Position numbers and translations under genes: made by a program
The notes under the pieces: model-generated
What the model saw: the letters and a program-made list of their open reading frames with translations, nothing else
What the model was told of the DNA's origin: nothing
Databases searched by the model: none
In this document: positions 5,220 through 13,071 of the stretch, piece by piece
Numbering within the stretch: position 1 is the first letter of the stretch
Layout of the letters: each line of letters begins with the position of its first letter
NCBI GenBank assembly: GCA_937902565.1
Contig: CALFMX010000216.1
Location: 1-25,927 of the forward strand
Length of the DNA: 25,927 bases
Direction of reading: 5' to 3'
Source: an uncultured Spirochaetales bacterium
GTDB taxonomy: Bacteria > Spirochaetota > Spirochaetia > Sphaerochaetales > Sphaerochaetaceae

Positions 5220-8139
5220 AGGAGGAGTGTTGCACCTCCTTTGGCGGTAGGCAAGCCTTGAGGGGCGCAAGGTGGCTCACTTCCACGATCAGGGCACCGT
5301 GGTCGTTCTTGACCACCCCGCTGACGAGAAGCGGGGCAGAGCGGTAGAGGAGGGGGAAGTAGCGCTCATAGAGGTCGGGGAAGAGGACCGTCTCGTAGAG
5401 GGCGGTCTCGTCCTCAAAGGAGATGAAGCTCATCAAATCACCCCCTTTGGTCCTCACCTGCTTGCGCGTGATCTGGCACCCGATGAGGGTGATGGGTCTA
5501 TTTACATGGCGAGCAAGGTCTGATGCCCGGATGCGATGAGTACAGGAGAGCGCTTCGCTTGAGAGGATGAGCGGGTGGTGGTCACGCAGGAAGCCGAGGG
5601 CCGTGTACTCGGCCTCGAGCTCGGCTATGGTTCGCCTGGCTCGCCTCTGGGGGAGTGTTTGCTTTGGTGCGGGGCTCGGGCCAAAGAGATCGACCTGCTC
5701 GCTGACGTGTTCGTTGTGGCAGGTGGTCAGGAGGGTGCGCAGCTGCTCGCTGCGCCTCAGGGCGGGGGCAAGGGAGTCGGTACTGCCGCTCTGGGTAAGG
5801 GCGGCAAGGTCCTCACGGGAGATGGGGAGGCGGCGGGCAAGGTCTGTCAGGTCGACGAAGGGGCCGCCTCGCCCTCTCTCTTCTATGATGGCCTCCATGG
5901 CCGATCGCGAGAGGTTGGCGATGGCCATGAGGCCGATAGTGAGGGTATTGGCAGAGGCGCGGTAGGCGATCTGGCTGCTGTTGACATCGGGGCCGGCAGT
6001 GGTGATGCCCATGCGCCTCGCCTCACTGATATAGGCACCCGCTTCATAGTAGCCGCCGCCGTTGGTGAGGACGGCGGCCATGAAGTGGGAGGGGTGGTGG
6101 GTGCGCAGGTATGCGCTTTGGAATGAGACCATCGCATAGGAGGCGCTATGGGGCTTGCAGAAGGAGTAGCCGTCAAAGCTCAGCATCATCGCCCAGACCG
6201 CCTCGATGACCGGTTCGTCGACCCTGTGTGATCGGCACCCCTCATAAAACTGCTCCCGGTAGGAACGCAGCTTCTCACCCCCCGCCTTCTTGGCGATGAC
6301 CTTGCGTAGCTTATCGGCATCCGCCTCGCTGAAGCCGGCAAGGGCGACCGCAACCTTGGAGACATCCTCCTGGTAGCAGAGGATGCCATAGGTCTCATCG
6401 AGGATCGCGGCGAGGCGGGGATGGAGGGGGTCATATGGTTTGCCATTGAGACGCTCGATATAGGTGTTGATGAAGGCGTTGGCCGCCGGGCGGATGATCG
6501 AGGAGTGGATGACGATGTGGTCGAAGTCTCCCCGTCCCGTCTTCTTCTGTAGCTGGCGCATCGCCGGGCTCTCGATGTAGAAGACCCCCATCGAGTCACC
6601 CCGGGCGAGTGCGGCGATGGTCTTTGGATCTTCGCTCGGCCTCCAGGTGCGCTCGTCGATGGTAATCCCATCATCTTCAAGGTTGGAGAGCGTATCGCGG
6701 ATGACGGCAAGGGAGCGGTTTCCGAGGAGGTCGATCTTCACGAAGCCCGCCTCCTCACACCCCTCCTTATCCCAGACGAGGAGCCTCTGCCCGTCACTTG
6801 AGCAGGTGGTGGGGGCGTAGTGCACCGTAGGGCGTGGGGTGATGACGAGGCCTCCGCAGTGCATCGAGAGGCCGCGCGGCAGGCCGATGATCCGCTTGGC
6901 CATCCCGGCGATGGTGTGCCAGAGCGGATCATCGACGGGCCGGGTGAGGGAGCGGGTAGCCGCACTGATTTGACTGTCAGAGAGGCCATACGCCTTTGCG
7001 GTCTCTCGAAGCGCCGAGTCGGGGCGGAAGAAGAGGTGGTTTGCCACCCGGGCACAGTGGTCGCGGCCGAAGGCGCTGTAGACCGCGTCAAAGACACCGT
7101 CCCGCTCATCCCAGGCAAAGTCGACATCGATGTCCGGCATGTCGACTCGGGAGGGGGAGAGGAAGCGCTCGAAGTAGAGGTGGTGGGCAAGCGGATCCAC
7201 TGCCGTGATGGAGAGGGCGTAGGAGACGATCGAGGCGGCCCCCGAGCCGCGCCCGCAGGTGCGACTGCTCATCTGCACGATATCGTGCATGACGAGAAAG
7301 TAGGGGGCAAAGCCCTTCGCCTCGATGATGGCAAGCTCATAGTCGATACGTGAGAGGATGGCATCGTTGAGCTCGCCGTAGCGCTGCTCGGCGCCGATAT
7401 AGACGCGCCGCCGCAGCTCGGCAGGGGCGTCGTCTCCCGGGTAGTCGGGGAAGATGAGGGGGTGGGTGAAGGGGTCATAGGCGGCGATGGTCTCACTGTT
7501 CTCTATGGACTCGGGCCAGGAGGAGAAGGCCTCCTGCCACGAGCGGGGATCGAGCAGGAGACCCTCACGTGTGGCTGTTGTCTCTGTTTGGAGGGTTGCG
7601 TTGGTCCCTATGGCCCTGAGTAGGTGATGGATAGGGCGATCATTTTCGCTGAGGAGGTAGGCGTTGTCGCAGGCCAAGAGGCCGATGCCTAGCATCCGGG
7701 CCGCTGCGACAGCGCGCAGGTCGGTGGGGGTTATGGCTCCAAAGAGGTTTGGTGTCGTCCCTTTCAAGGCAGAAAGGAGATGGGGGGATGAGGTGGCAAG
7801 GGTGAGGTGGGTCTGCTCCGTTTGCAGGTAGGAGCGGTAGGAGTATGTCGGGTCGAGGTTTCTGTGGGTCAGCAGGGCAGAGAGCTCCTGCCAGCCCGCC
7901 TCACACTCTACAAAGGCGTAGATGAGCTCATCGCCCTCACTGAGGGCTGCTGCGGCGATGAGGGTGATACCGCTCTCACGCGCCAGTGAGCGCAGGAGGG
8001 GGTAGGCGTAGAGGTTGTCCCGATCGGTGACGGCGAGGCGGTCGATACCCCACGCTTTCAGGCGGGCGAAGAGCTCCTCTGCCCGGATGGTGGAGTAGTA
8101 GAGGGAGTAGGAGGAGAGGATAGCGAGCCTAGTAGCCAT
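5191..8139 (-). CDS. dnaE2: error-prone DNA polymerase III alpha subunit (DnaE2/ImuC type)
   Basis: A 982-residue C-family DNA polymerase, the catalytic subunit of the ImuB-DnaE2 translesion mutasome. Residues 1-230 form the PHP domain. The palm carries GRGSGAAS (297-303) and the catalytic aspartates in PDIDVDF (335-341, D336 and D338). Later blocks include LSMHCGGLVIT, KIDLLGNRSLAVIRD and GYSFCKPHSASYA. A C-terminal OB-fold-like region (ITLIGCQITRKQVRTKGG onward) ends the protein. The length suits DnaE2, shorter than replicative DnaE. ATG 8139 overlaps the end of imuB by 11 bases, so the genes are coupled; longer upstream starts would run through imuB in another frame. The PHP metal-ligand motifs look lost: LSSYSLY stands where an H-x-H motif is usual, and TDRDN replaces TDHD. 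Identity is strong; DnaE2 rather than DnaE1 rests on context and length. Confidence 0.9.
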   Translation of the reverse strand: MATRLAILSSYSLYYSTIRAEELFARLKAWGIDRLAVTDRDNLYAYPLLRSLARESGITLIAAAALSEGDELIYAFVECEAGWQELSALLTHRNLDPTYSYRSYLQTEQTHLTLATSSPHLLSALKGTTPNLFGAITPTDLRAVAAARMLGIGLLACDNAYLLSENDRPIHHLLRAIGTNATLQTETTATREGLLLDPRSWQEAFSSWPESIENSETIAAYDPFTHPLIFPDYPGDDAPAELRRRVYIGAEQRYGELNDAILSRIDYELAIIEAKGFAPYFLVMHDIVQMSSRTCGRGSGAASIVSYALSITAVDPLAHHLYFERFLSPSRVDMPDIDVDFAWDERDGVFDAVYSAFGRDHCARVANHLFFRPDSALRETAKAYGLSDSQISAATRSLTRPVDDPLWHTIAGMAKRIIGLPRGLSMHCGGLVITPRPTVHYAPTTCSSDGQRLLVWDKEGCEEAGFVKIDLLGNRSLAVIRDTLSNLEDDGITIDERTWRPSEDPKTIAALARGDSMGVFYIESPAMRQLQKKTGRGDFDHIVIHSSIIRPAANAFINTYIERLNGKPYDPLHPRLAAILDETYGILCYQEDVSKVAVALAGFSEADADKLRKVIAKKAGGEKLRSYREQFYEGCRSHRVDEPVIEAVWAMMLSFDGYSFCKPHSASYAMVSFQSAYLRTHHPSHFMAAVLTNGGGYYEAGAYISEARRMGITTAGPDVNSSQIAYRASANTLTIGLMAIANLSRSAMEAIIEERGRGGPFVDLTDLARRLPISREDLAALTQSGSTDSLAPALRRSEQLRTLLTTCHNEHVSEQVDLFGPSPAPKQTLPQRRARRTIAELEAEYTALGFLRDHHPLILSSEALSCTHRIRASDLARHVNRPITLIGCQITRKQVRTKGGDLMSFISFEDETALYETVLFPDLYERYFPLLYRSAPLLVSGVVKNDHGALIVEVSHLAPLKACLPPKEVQHSSYERIPTCYQ
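5220..5240 (-). promoter_or_regulatory. ribosome-binding-site hairpin within the dnaE2 3' end
   Basis: On the minus strand AGGAGG and CCTCCT (plus 5235-5240 and 5220-5225) are perfectly complementary with a 9-nt loop, and the second arm abuts ATG 5219. Ribosomes finishing dnaE2 (stop at 5191) would melt it, a classic translational-coupling arrangement. Confidence 0.5.
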
Positions 8140-9226
8140 AGGCGAGGGCCGAGGCGTGAAGCAGGGAGGAGGATCCATAGCGCTGCCTGATCGCATCGAC
8201 GGCACCTTGGACGGCGGTGAGTTTTCCCTCGGCAGGGGAGGCGAAGAGGTCACCGTCATAGAGGGAGGGGGTGAGGGCTGAGAAGGTGAGATGAAAGCCC
8301 ACCAGGCGCACCCGGCGTGTGAGGGCACGCTCAGCTGCCCGCCAGGCAGCCTCTTCGATCTCGGTGTCGCTGCTCCACTGTTGTGGCAGCGCCGAGCAGG
8401 TGGCTGTGCTCTCCTTTGTGTCGCTATAGCAGAGCGTGATGGTTATGGTGGCACAGGCGAGCCCCTCGCTGCGCAGCTCAAGGGCTGCATCGCTTGCGGC
8501 GCTGACCACCGCCGCCTTGATCGCGGTGAGGGCCAGTATCGGCTCATTGAAGTCGACGCTGCGCCTGATCACTCGCCTCCTCGATACGCGCTGCTCAAAT
8601 GGGCGGCTGTCGAGGCCCCGGGCGCTGTCGCGCAGGGCCAGGCCCCGTGTTCCGAGGAAGGCGAGGACCTCCTCATCACTGAGGCGGGCAAGCTCTCCGA
8701 TCTCGGTGATGCCAACGGCGGCGAGCAGGTTCTTGGTGACCGCTCCCACACCGTTGAGCAGGTCGACGCTCTGGCAGGAGAGGAAGGCCGCCTCCTCACC
8801 ATCCCGGATCTCGGCAAGGCCGTAGGGGCGTACCGCCCGTGTCCCGATCTTTGCCACCAGCTTGTTGGAGCCCACCGCCACGGCGGCTTCGAGGCCGACG
8901 CTCTCCCTGATCTGGCGCCTGAGGCGCAGGGCGCTGTCGACCACCGGGCCGAAGAGACGGCTCGTGCCACGCATATCGAGGTAGAGGTGACCGCCCCGCT
9001 CCCCCTGGATGGTCGGTGAGTAGGTATCTATGATCTGCGAGAGGGCCTCATCAGTGCGTGCGATGAGTCGGGGGTCGAGGCTGAGGACGGTGAGCGATGG
9101 AAGTTGGCGTTGGGCGCTGGCCAGGCTCATGCCACGCTCGATCCCCTCAGAGCGGGCGAGCTGGGAGGGGGAGAGGACGATACGCCGGGTCCCGCTCTCG
9201 GCTCTGTGTGGTAGCCTAGAAATCCC
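8129..9226 (-). pseudogene. imuB: ImuB-like Y-family polymerase homologue, 5' end lost at a mobile element
   Basis: ImuB is a catalytically inactive Y-family homologue that links DnaE2 to the beta clamp. The frame runs into the IS3-family element without an original start codon. Homology begins about RAESGTRRIVLSPSQLARSEGI, leaving roughly the first 35 residues (palm start with the first metal ligand) missing. Further on are HLYLDMRGTSRLFGP, the ImuB-like replacement for the Y-family SIDE motif, a helix-hairpin-helix region (LLNGVGAVTKNLLAAVGI), and a little-finger domain starting about RRRVIRRSVDFNEPI. An internal ATG at 9130 could start a shortened protein but lacks the N-terminal fold. The gene overlaps dnaE2 by 11 bases. 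Any operon promoter and upstream imuA or lexA gene have gone with the 5' end. Classed as truncated; residual function is doubtful. Confidence 0.82.
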
Positions 9227-9256
9227 TAAAAGGGGGTGCGGACAAAAAGTTGGACT
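9227..9256 (+). repeat. IS3-family left terminal inverted repeat
   Basis: The left end reads TAAAAGGGGGTGCGGACA, then a variable stretch and TGGACT. It matches the reverse complement of 10835-10864 at 21 of 30 positions, including an uninterrupted AAAAGGGGGTG. Confidence 0.75.
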
Positions 9257-9258
9257 TT

Positions 9259-10818
9259 CTATGATGCTAGACCAAGACTCCTGCGATACTCAAGAGGGCT
9301 CCTTCCCCCCAAAGACATCTTGATCCGTTTTTCATTATACCAATAGATGTAATCGTCAAGCAGTGCGCAAAACTCCTCGATCGATACCCCAAACCAAGAA
9401 CGTGTATAAAACATCTCATTCTTCAGTCGGCCGAAAAAACCCTCACATGCCGAATTGTCTGGCGAGCATCCTTTCTTGGACATCGACCGCACCAAGCCGG
9501 CGTTATCCATTCTTTCGATCCAGCCGGGCCAACGATAATGACATCCCCGGTCGGTGTGCACCAATGGGCGCTCCCCAGCCTCCAGTGTTCCTACAGCCGC
9601 ATCCAGCATCGAGTTCACCATCTCGGCATTGGGGCTCGGCCCACGGGTCCAGGAGATGACGTAGCCGTCAAAACAGTCAACCATCGGAGAGAGGTATACT
9701 TTCCCGGCGGGAATGCTGAACTCGGTGATGTCGCTCAACCATTTCTCATTGGGGATCTCGGCATGAAAATCACGATTGATGATATTTTCAACCTCAGGGC
9801 TGAGCTCCCCCTTGTACGAGCTGTATTTCCTTCTCTTCACGGACGGGACGACAAGGTTCTCCTCGTGCATGAGACGAAGAACCACCTTCTCTGAAATGGT
9901 GCTCCCATTGGATACCAGGACTGCATGCAGCCGGCGATACCCATAACACTGCCGGTTCTCGGAGAACGCTTTTCTCAGGTCATTCCTGGCAAGTTCATAC
10001 TTATCTATCCCCATGGCATGGTGTTGGTAGAAGTAACTGCTCTTTGCCATGTGCAGCGAAGACAGCAGTTGCTTCAGGGGATACCTGCCTGTAAGGGCAT
10101 CGATAATCATGGCTTTCTCTCGGTTTGAGAGTGTATCGATACCGATGCCCTTATCTTTTTTTAGGATTTCGGCCGCCTTTTCAAGGATGTCCATTTCCAT
10201 CTGGAGCCTCTGCACCTGCTTCTGCAGCCTGTCCCGCTCCTCTCTCAGTTCGGTGCATTCGGCTCTCAGGCCGATCTCTTGGTCCGATGGAGCCGTTGCC
10301 GGTTCTTCTCCTGGTGATTTCTTCCTCATCCCGGGGTTGTCTCCCTCCCCAAGCAATTGCCGTTTCCACTGGTGGACCGTGCTGCGGGTTACCCCAATCT
10401 CTGCTTGAAGCTGCTTGGCGGTCTTTTCCCCGGATGCAACGGACACCACGGCATCCATTTTTTGCTTGTCCGTGTATTCTACAACAGCCTTGCCTCTTCT
10501 CAAAGGGTGGTAATCTGCAGGAAGATCCTCATGCACCCATACCCCCAGAAGCTGCCTGCAAGGATACCCGAGGGCTCTGGCCGTACGAGCCAGGCTTCTG
10601 CCATGCTCCTTATAATACTGAACGGCAACTGCCCTCTGCTCTGCTGTATATACCAGCCGGTGCTTTACGTGCAGGTCTCCTCTCTCAAGATACTCCAGAT
10701 ACCACGCCTTGAGCGTCTTGATATCTGGATATCCAAGCTCTCTGAGGACCGCACTACCACTCTTGTCAAACTTTATGTACAGTTCAACGGCTCTCTTCTT
10801 CTGTTCGTATGAATACAT
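9259..10818 (-). CDS. IS3-family transposase, single-frame OrfAB
   Basis: A 519-residue transposase. Residues 1-50, 55-110 and 115-155 look like three successive helix-turn-helix units (for example KTAKQLQAEIGVTRSTVHQW). A leucine-zipper-like coiled coil follows at about 186-222, then an HTH_21-type region (NRQCYGYRRLHAVL) and the integrase core. The catalytic triad is visible as D363 (WLSDITEF), D423 (VHTDRG) and E459 (NSACEGFFGRLKNE), with 35 residues between the last two and the conserved YWYNEKRIKMSLGGRSPLEYR end. Most IS3 elements encode OrfA and OrfB in two frames joined by a programmed -1 frameshift; here the whole protein is one frame. ATG 10818 has AAGGAG six bases upstream. The element appears intact and possibly active. 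Confidence 0.9.
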   Translation of the reverse strand: MYSYEQKKRAVELYIKFDKSGSAVLRELGYPDIKTLKAWYLEYLERGDLHVKHRLVYTAEQRAVAVQYYKEHGRSLARTARALGYPCRQLLGVWVHEDLPADYHPLRRGKAVVEYTDKQKMDAVVSVASGEKTAKQLQAEIGVTRSTVHQWKRQLLGEGDNPGMRKKSPGEEPATAPSDQEIGLRAECTELREERDRLQKQVQRLQMEMDILEKAAEILKKDKGIGIDTLSNREKAMIIDALTGRYPLKQLLSSLHMAKSSYFYQHHAMGIDKYELARNDLRKAFSENRQCYGYRRLHAVLVSNGSTISEKVVLRLMHEENLVVPSVKRRKYSSYKGELSPEVENIINRDFHAEIPNEKWLSDITEFSIPAGKVYLSPMVDCFDGYVISWTRGPSPNAEMVNSMLDAAVGTLEAGERPLVHTDRGCHYRWPGWIERMDNAGLVRSMSKKGCSPDNSACEGFFGRLKNEMFYTRSWFGVSIEEFCALLDDYIYWYNEKRIKMSLGGRSPLEYRRSLGLAS

Positions 10819-10834
10819 TCCCTTCTCCTTGTTG

Positions 10835-10864
10835 AGTCCAGGAAAATGTCTTCACCCCCTTTTG
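10835..10864 (-). repeat. IS3-family right terminal inverted repeat
   Basis: On the minus strand this reads CAAAAGGGGGTGAAGACA, then a variable stretch and TGGACT, the partner of 9227-9256. It lies just upstream of the transposase start at 10818, as expected for the left (IRL) end relative to the gene. Confidence 0.75.
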
Positions 10865-10888
10865 TCCATTTTAGCTTGACCAAACACA

Positions 10889-11050
10889 CACGTCCCCGGT
10901 GACCAGCGAGAAGCTGCGCATCGAGATGGCGAACTGGATGCGCTGCTGCATCGGCACGAGGCTGGGCAGCAGGTAGAGGTCGCCGGTGGCTATGTCCTGG
11001 GGGAAGGGGTCGGCCTTCAGCGAGAAGAAATGGCGGATGTCCTTCATCAT
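10889..11050 (-). pseudogene. ExeA/TniB-like AAA+ ATPase, N-terminal fragment cut inside Walker A
   Basis: From ATG 11050 (GGAGG six bases upstream) the minus strand encodes about 54 residues (DIRHFFSLKADPF ... YLLPSLVPMQQRIQFAI ... SLVTGDV). They align end to end with the start of the intact ATPase at 12256-13071 (DIRTFYGFRQMPF ... YLLSSMVEISEKIQFAI ... FVVIGDV). Homology stops at GDV, exactly where the Walker A loop GDVGAGKST should continue; after 24 unassigned bases the IS3-family repeat begins. The gene overlaps the preceding transposase fragment by ATGA, the same coupling as in the intact copy. Confidence 0.82.
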
Positions 11051-11856
11051 AGCCCGCCTCCTGCAAAGAGGCTGCCGCTCTTGGGCGAGGGCGCCTTCTC
11101 CTTCTCGTCACGCACCCTTCCAATTCGGCTGTTTGCGTGCAGGGGGACCTCCTCGATGAATCCCTTCGACGCCCCGTCGACGAACAACTCGACCCGGTCC
11201 AGCGTCTCGAAGCGAAGCTCGACGCGCCGGCCGGCGAGGCCGAGGGGAACCTGGTAGGCCCGGTTGGCCAGGCGGATGGTGCGGTCGTTGCTCACCGTGC
11301 GCTCCTCTCGGTGACGGAAGTAGTCGGGCAGCCGCTGGGGGGCTCCCCTCAACAGGTGGGCGTCGTCGAGATAGCGTTGCAGGGGCGTCTGGCCGGTGCT
11401 GCTGTGCCTCCTCTGGTGGTAGTCCTCATCCAGATACTTGTGCCATCGCTCGTTCAGTTCCTCCAGGGTTATCCCCTCGGGGATGTCGGGCAGGAACTGC
11501 ATCCTCACCGTTCTGTTGAAACGCTCGACCTTGCCGCTCCCGACTGGCCTGTAAGTTGTTGCATAGCGAAGAGATATCTGTAGCGAGGCGCATCCGATGG
11601 CAAGGCGATGATTGCGGAAGAGCGCCCCATTATCGACATACAGGATCCTCGGCACCCCCCGGCTTTTGAGCGCCCGGGACAGGCAGTCGATGAAGGAATC
11701 GGCGCTCTCGCTGAGGTAGAAGCCGCTCCCGACGATTAGCCTACTTTTATCATCAAGGATTGTCAGCAGGTAGCTCTTGCGCAGCGCGCCCTCATGGGAG
11801 ACGCGCACCGCATGCAGGGCGTCGGCCTGCCACATGTCGTTGCTCAGTGTTGACCA
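11047..11856 (-). pseudogene. DDE (Mu/TniA-like) transposase, N-terminally truncated second copy
   Basis: The frame is open from 11931, but homology to the full transposase at 13068-14297 begins only at about 11856 (LSNDMWQADALHA). The catalytic D (WQADAL), D (YVDNGA) and E (GSGKVERFNRTVR) are all present, as is the beta-barrel C-terminal domain (VPLGLAGRRVELRFETLDRVELFVDG). About the first 155 residues, the DNA-binding helices, are missing. It is roughly half identical to the intact transposase in the core and shares VRMQFLP, so the two belong to related but distinct elements. Truncated on this side by the neighbouring element and followed by an ATPase cut by the IS3-family element, it is dead. 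Confidence 0.82.
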
Positions 11857-11868
11857 GCAGATTATTCT

Positions 11869-11910
11869 ATAGTGAAGATTGCACATTGAGTGATAGTGAA
11901 AAGTTGAATG
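11869..11910. repeat. candidate transposon end with repeated ATAGTGAA boxes
   Basis: ATAGTGAA occurs at 11869-11876 and again at 11893-11900. Between them is TTGCACATTG (11879-11888), whose reverse complement CAATGTGCAA lies at 15001-15010 beyond the other side of the four-gene element. Repeated boxes near a TG..CA end would suit transposase-binding sites. The rest of 11911-11980 shows no gene. Confidence 0.4.
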
Positions 11911-11980
11911 CTGGTCGAGTTGAAAGGCCATTGGAACAAGGGTGGTTGTTGTCGTCCTGTAAGGCCAGAAAGAGCAAGAA

Positions 11981-12004
11981 GAGGAGCCTCTGGCGAGGCC
12001 CCTC
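11981..12004 (-). terminator. Rho-independent terminator of the four-gene transposon operon
   Basis: On the minus strand GAGGGGCCTC and GAGGCTCCTC form a 10-bp stem (one G-T pair) with loop GCCA, followed by the T-rich TTCTTGCTCTTTC. It lies 21 bases after the last gene of the element. Confidence 0.7.
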
Positions 12005-12025
12005 TATAGTGTGCCCTGGATCCAT

Positions 12026-12253
12026 TCAAAATGGGATCTCCGGAGCCCTCTTGCCGGCCTCGACGCTCTGCCACTTCAACGACTCCAGATCATAGGACGG
12101 CCCCGTCTCGGCCGCCACCTGGCGCCTGGCGATCTCGCAGATGCCGCCATGGACCGTCTCGTCGTTGATGAAGCAGCTGTAGAGCTCGATGACCAACAGC
12201 AAATATCGTCTGGCAAGGGCCTCCCCATCCGTCTTCTTGGTGATGTCAGCCAT
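12026..12253 (-). CDS. 75-aa accessory protein of the transposon, unknown family
   Basis: A short soluble, probably helical protein (ALARRYLLLVIELYSCF near the N terminus, ICEIARRQVA in the middle, ending in PEIPF). No known domain is recognised. ATG 12253 was chosen because GGAGG lies seven bases upstream; an alternative ATG at 12259 overlaps the ATPase stop as ATGA but leaves only one base after the ribosome-binding site. It directly follows the ATPase gene and precedes the element's terminator, so it is a bona fide operon member. It may be a small regulator or targeting factor for transposition, but this rests on position only. The fragmentary copy to the left has lost this region, so conservation cannot be judged here. 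Confidence 0.6.
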   Translation of the reverse strand: MADITKKTDGEALARRYLLLVIELYSCFINDETVHGGICEIARRQVAAETGPSYDLESLKWQSVEAGKRAPEIPF

Positions 12254-12255
12254 AA

Positions 12256-13071
12256 TCATTCCTCCCACCAGTTGCGGGTCACCTTGCGGATGACGTCTGC
12301 CGAGATCTCCTGCACCCCCTTCTCCATGCCGTGCTGCAGGGCGAGCAGGCACACCGAGTTGATGTTGCGCGGGATGCCAGCCGACACCTGGCTGACGGCG
12401 ATCAGCGCCGGCATGTCGAAGACCGGTGTCGCCCTGCCTCCGATGACCTTCAGGTGGTGGTCGATGTAACCGAAGCACTCGTCCTGGGTGAGGCTGTGCA
12501 GGTTGTAGCCGTCGAGCACCCTGCTCATCAAGGGTCGGGCATGGGGGTTGCGGAGCTTCTCGAACAACCCCTCCTGGCCGCACATGACGATGGGGATGAC
12601 GTTTGCCTTGGCGAGGTTGCGCTGGCTTATGAGGTGCAATTGCGCATACAGGTCGGGGGCGAAGAGATGGCATTCATCGACAAAAAGTACCGGGCGCTTG
12701 CCCTCGGCGTAGACGAGGTCCAGCGCCTCGTGGATCTGGGACAGCATCATCGAGGGCTGGTTGCTCCGCGTCATGATGCCCAGGGCCGACATGAACTGGC
12801 GCAGCATCTCGATGAAGCTCCATTGCCCGCCGACCAGGTCGACGACCTGGTAGCTCTTCGCCGGAAGCTGGTGGAGCGCGTAGCGCAGGCTGGTGGACTT
12901 GCCCGCCCCCACGTCGCCGATGACGACGAAGTACATGCCGTTCTGGATGGCGAACTGTATCTTTTCGCTGATCTCCACCATCGAGGAGAGCAGGTACATC
13001 TGCTCGGGTTTCAGCTCGGGGGAGAACGGCATCTGCCTGAAGCCGTAGAAGGTGCGGATGTCGGTGTTCAT
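12256..13071 (-). CDS. AAA+ ATPase, transposition regulator (ExeA/TniB/TnsC-like)
   Basis: A 271-residue ATPase. Walker A is GDVGAGKST (52-60) and Walker B is PVLFVDECH (127-135, D132 and E133). Downstream blocks include PIVMCGQEGLFEKLRN and SRVLDGYNLHSLTQDE, which contain the sensor and arginine-finger region of ExeA-like ATPases. In Mu, Tn7, Tn5053 and IS21 systems such an ATPase (MuB, TnsC, TniB, IstB) binds target DNA and activates the transposase. ATG 13071 overlaps the transposase stop by ATGA, so translation is coupled. All motifs look intact. It could have been called a secretion ExeA protein on sequence alone; the transposase partner makes a transposition role much more likely. Confidence 0.85.
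   Translation of the reverse strand: MNTDIRTFYGFRQMPFSPELKPEQMYLLSSMVEISEKIQFAIQNGMYFVVIGDVGAGKSTSLRYALHQLPAKSYQVVDLVGGQWSFIEMLRQFMSALGIMTRSNQPSMMLSQIHEALDLVYAEGKRPVLFVDECHLFAPDLYAQLHLISQRNLAKANVIPIVMCGQEGLFEKLRNPHARPLMSRVLDGYNLHSLTQDECFGYIDHHLKVIGGRATPVFDMPALIAVSQVSAGIPRNINSVCLLALQHGMEKGVQEISADVIRKVTRNWWEE

Larger units (their letters stand above)
9227..10864 (-). mobile_element. IS3-family insertion sequence
   Basis: This 1.64-kb element is bounded by imperfect inverted repeats of about 30 bp and holds one long transposase gene. It separates an imuB remnant on the left from a truncated AAA+ gene on the right. Because the two flanks come from different genes, the insertion must have been followed, or accompanied, by deletion. 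TCC occurs at 9223-9225 and 10865-10867, but since the flanks are unrelated this is weak evidence of a target duplication. Confidence 0.8.

Noticed and set aside
8291..9019. Long plus-strand open frame opposite imuB
   Set aside because: The minus strand encodes clear ImuB and the plus frame has no domain; the same holds for plus frames opposite dnaE2 and the transposases.
12256..13071. ExeA-type secretion ATPase
   Set aside because: Translational coupling to a DDE transposase, repeated in the second copy, points to transposition rather than secretion.
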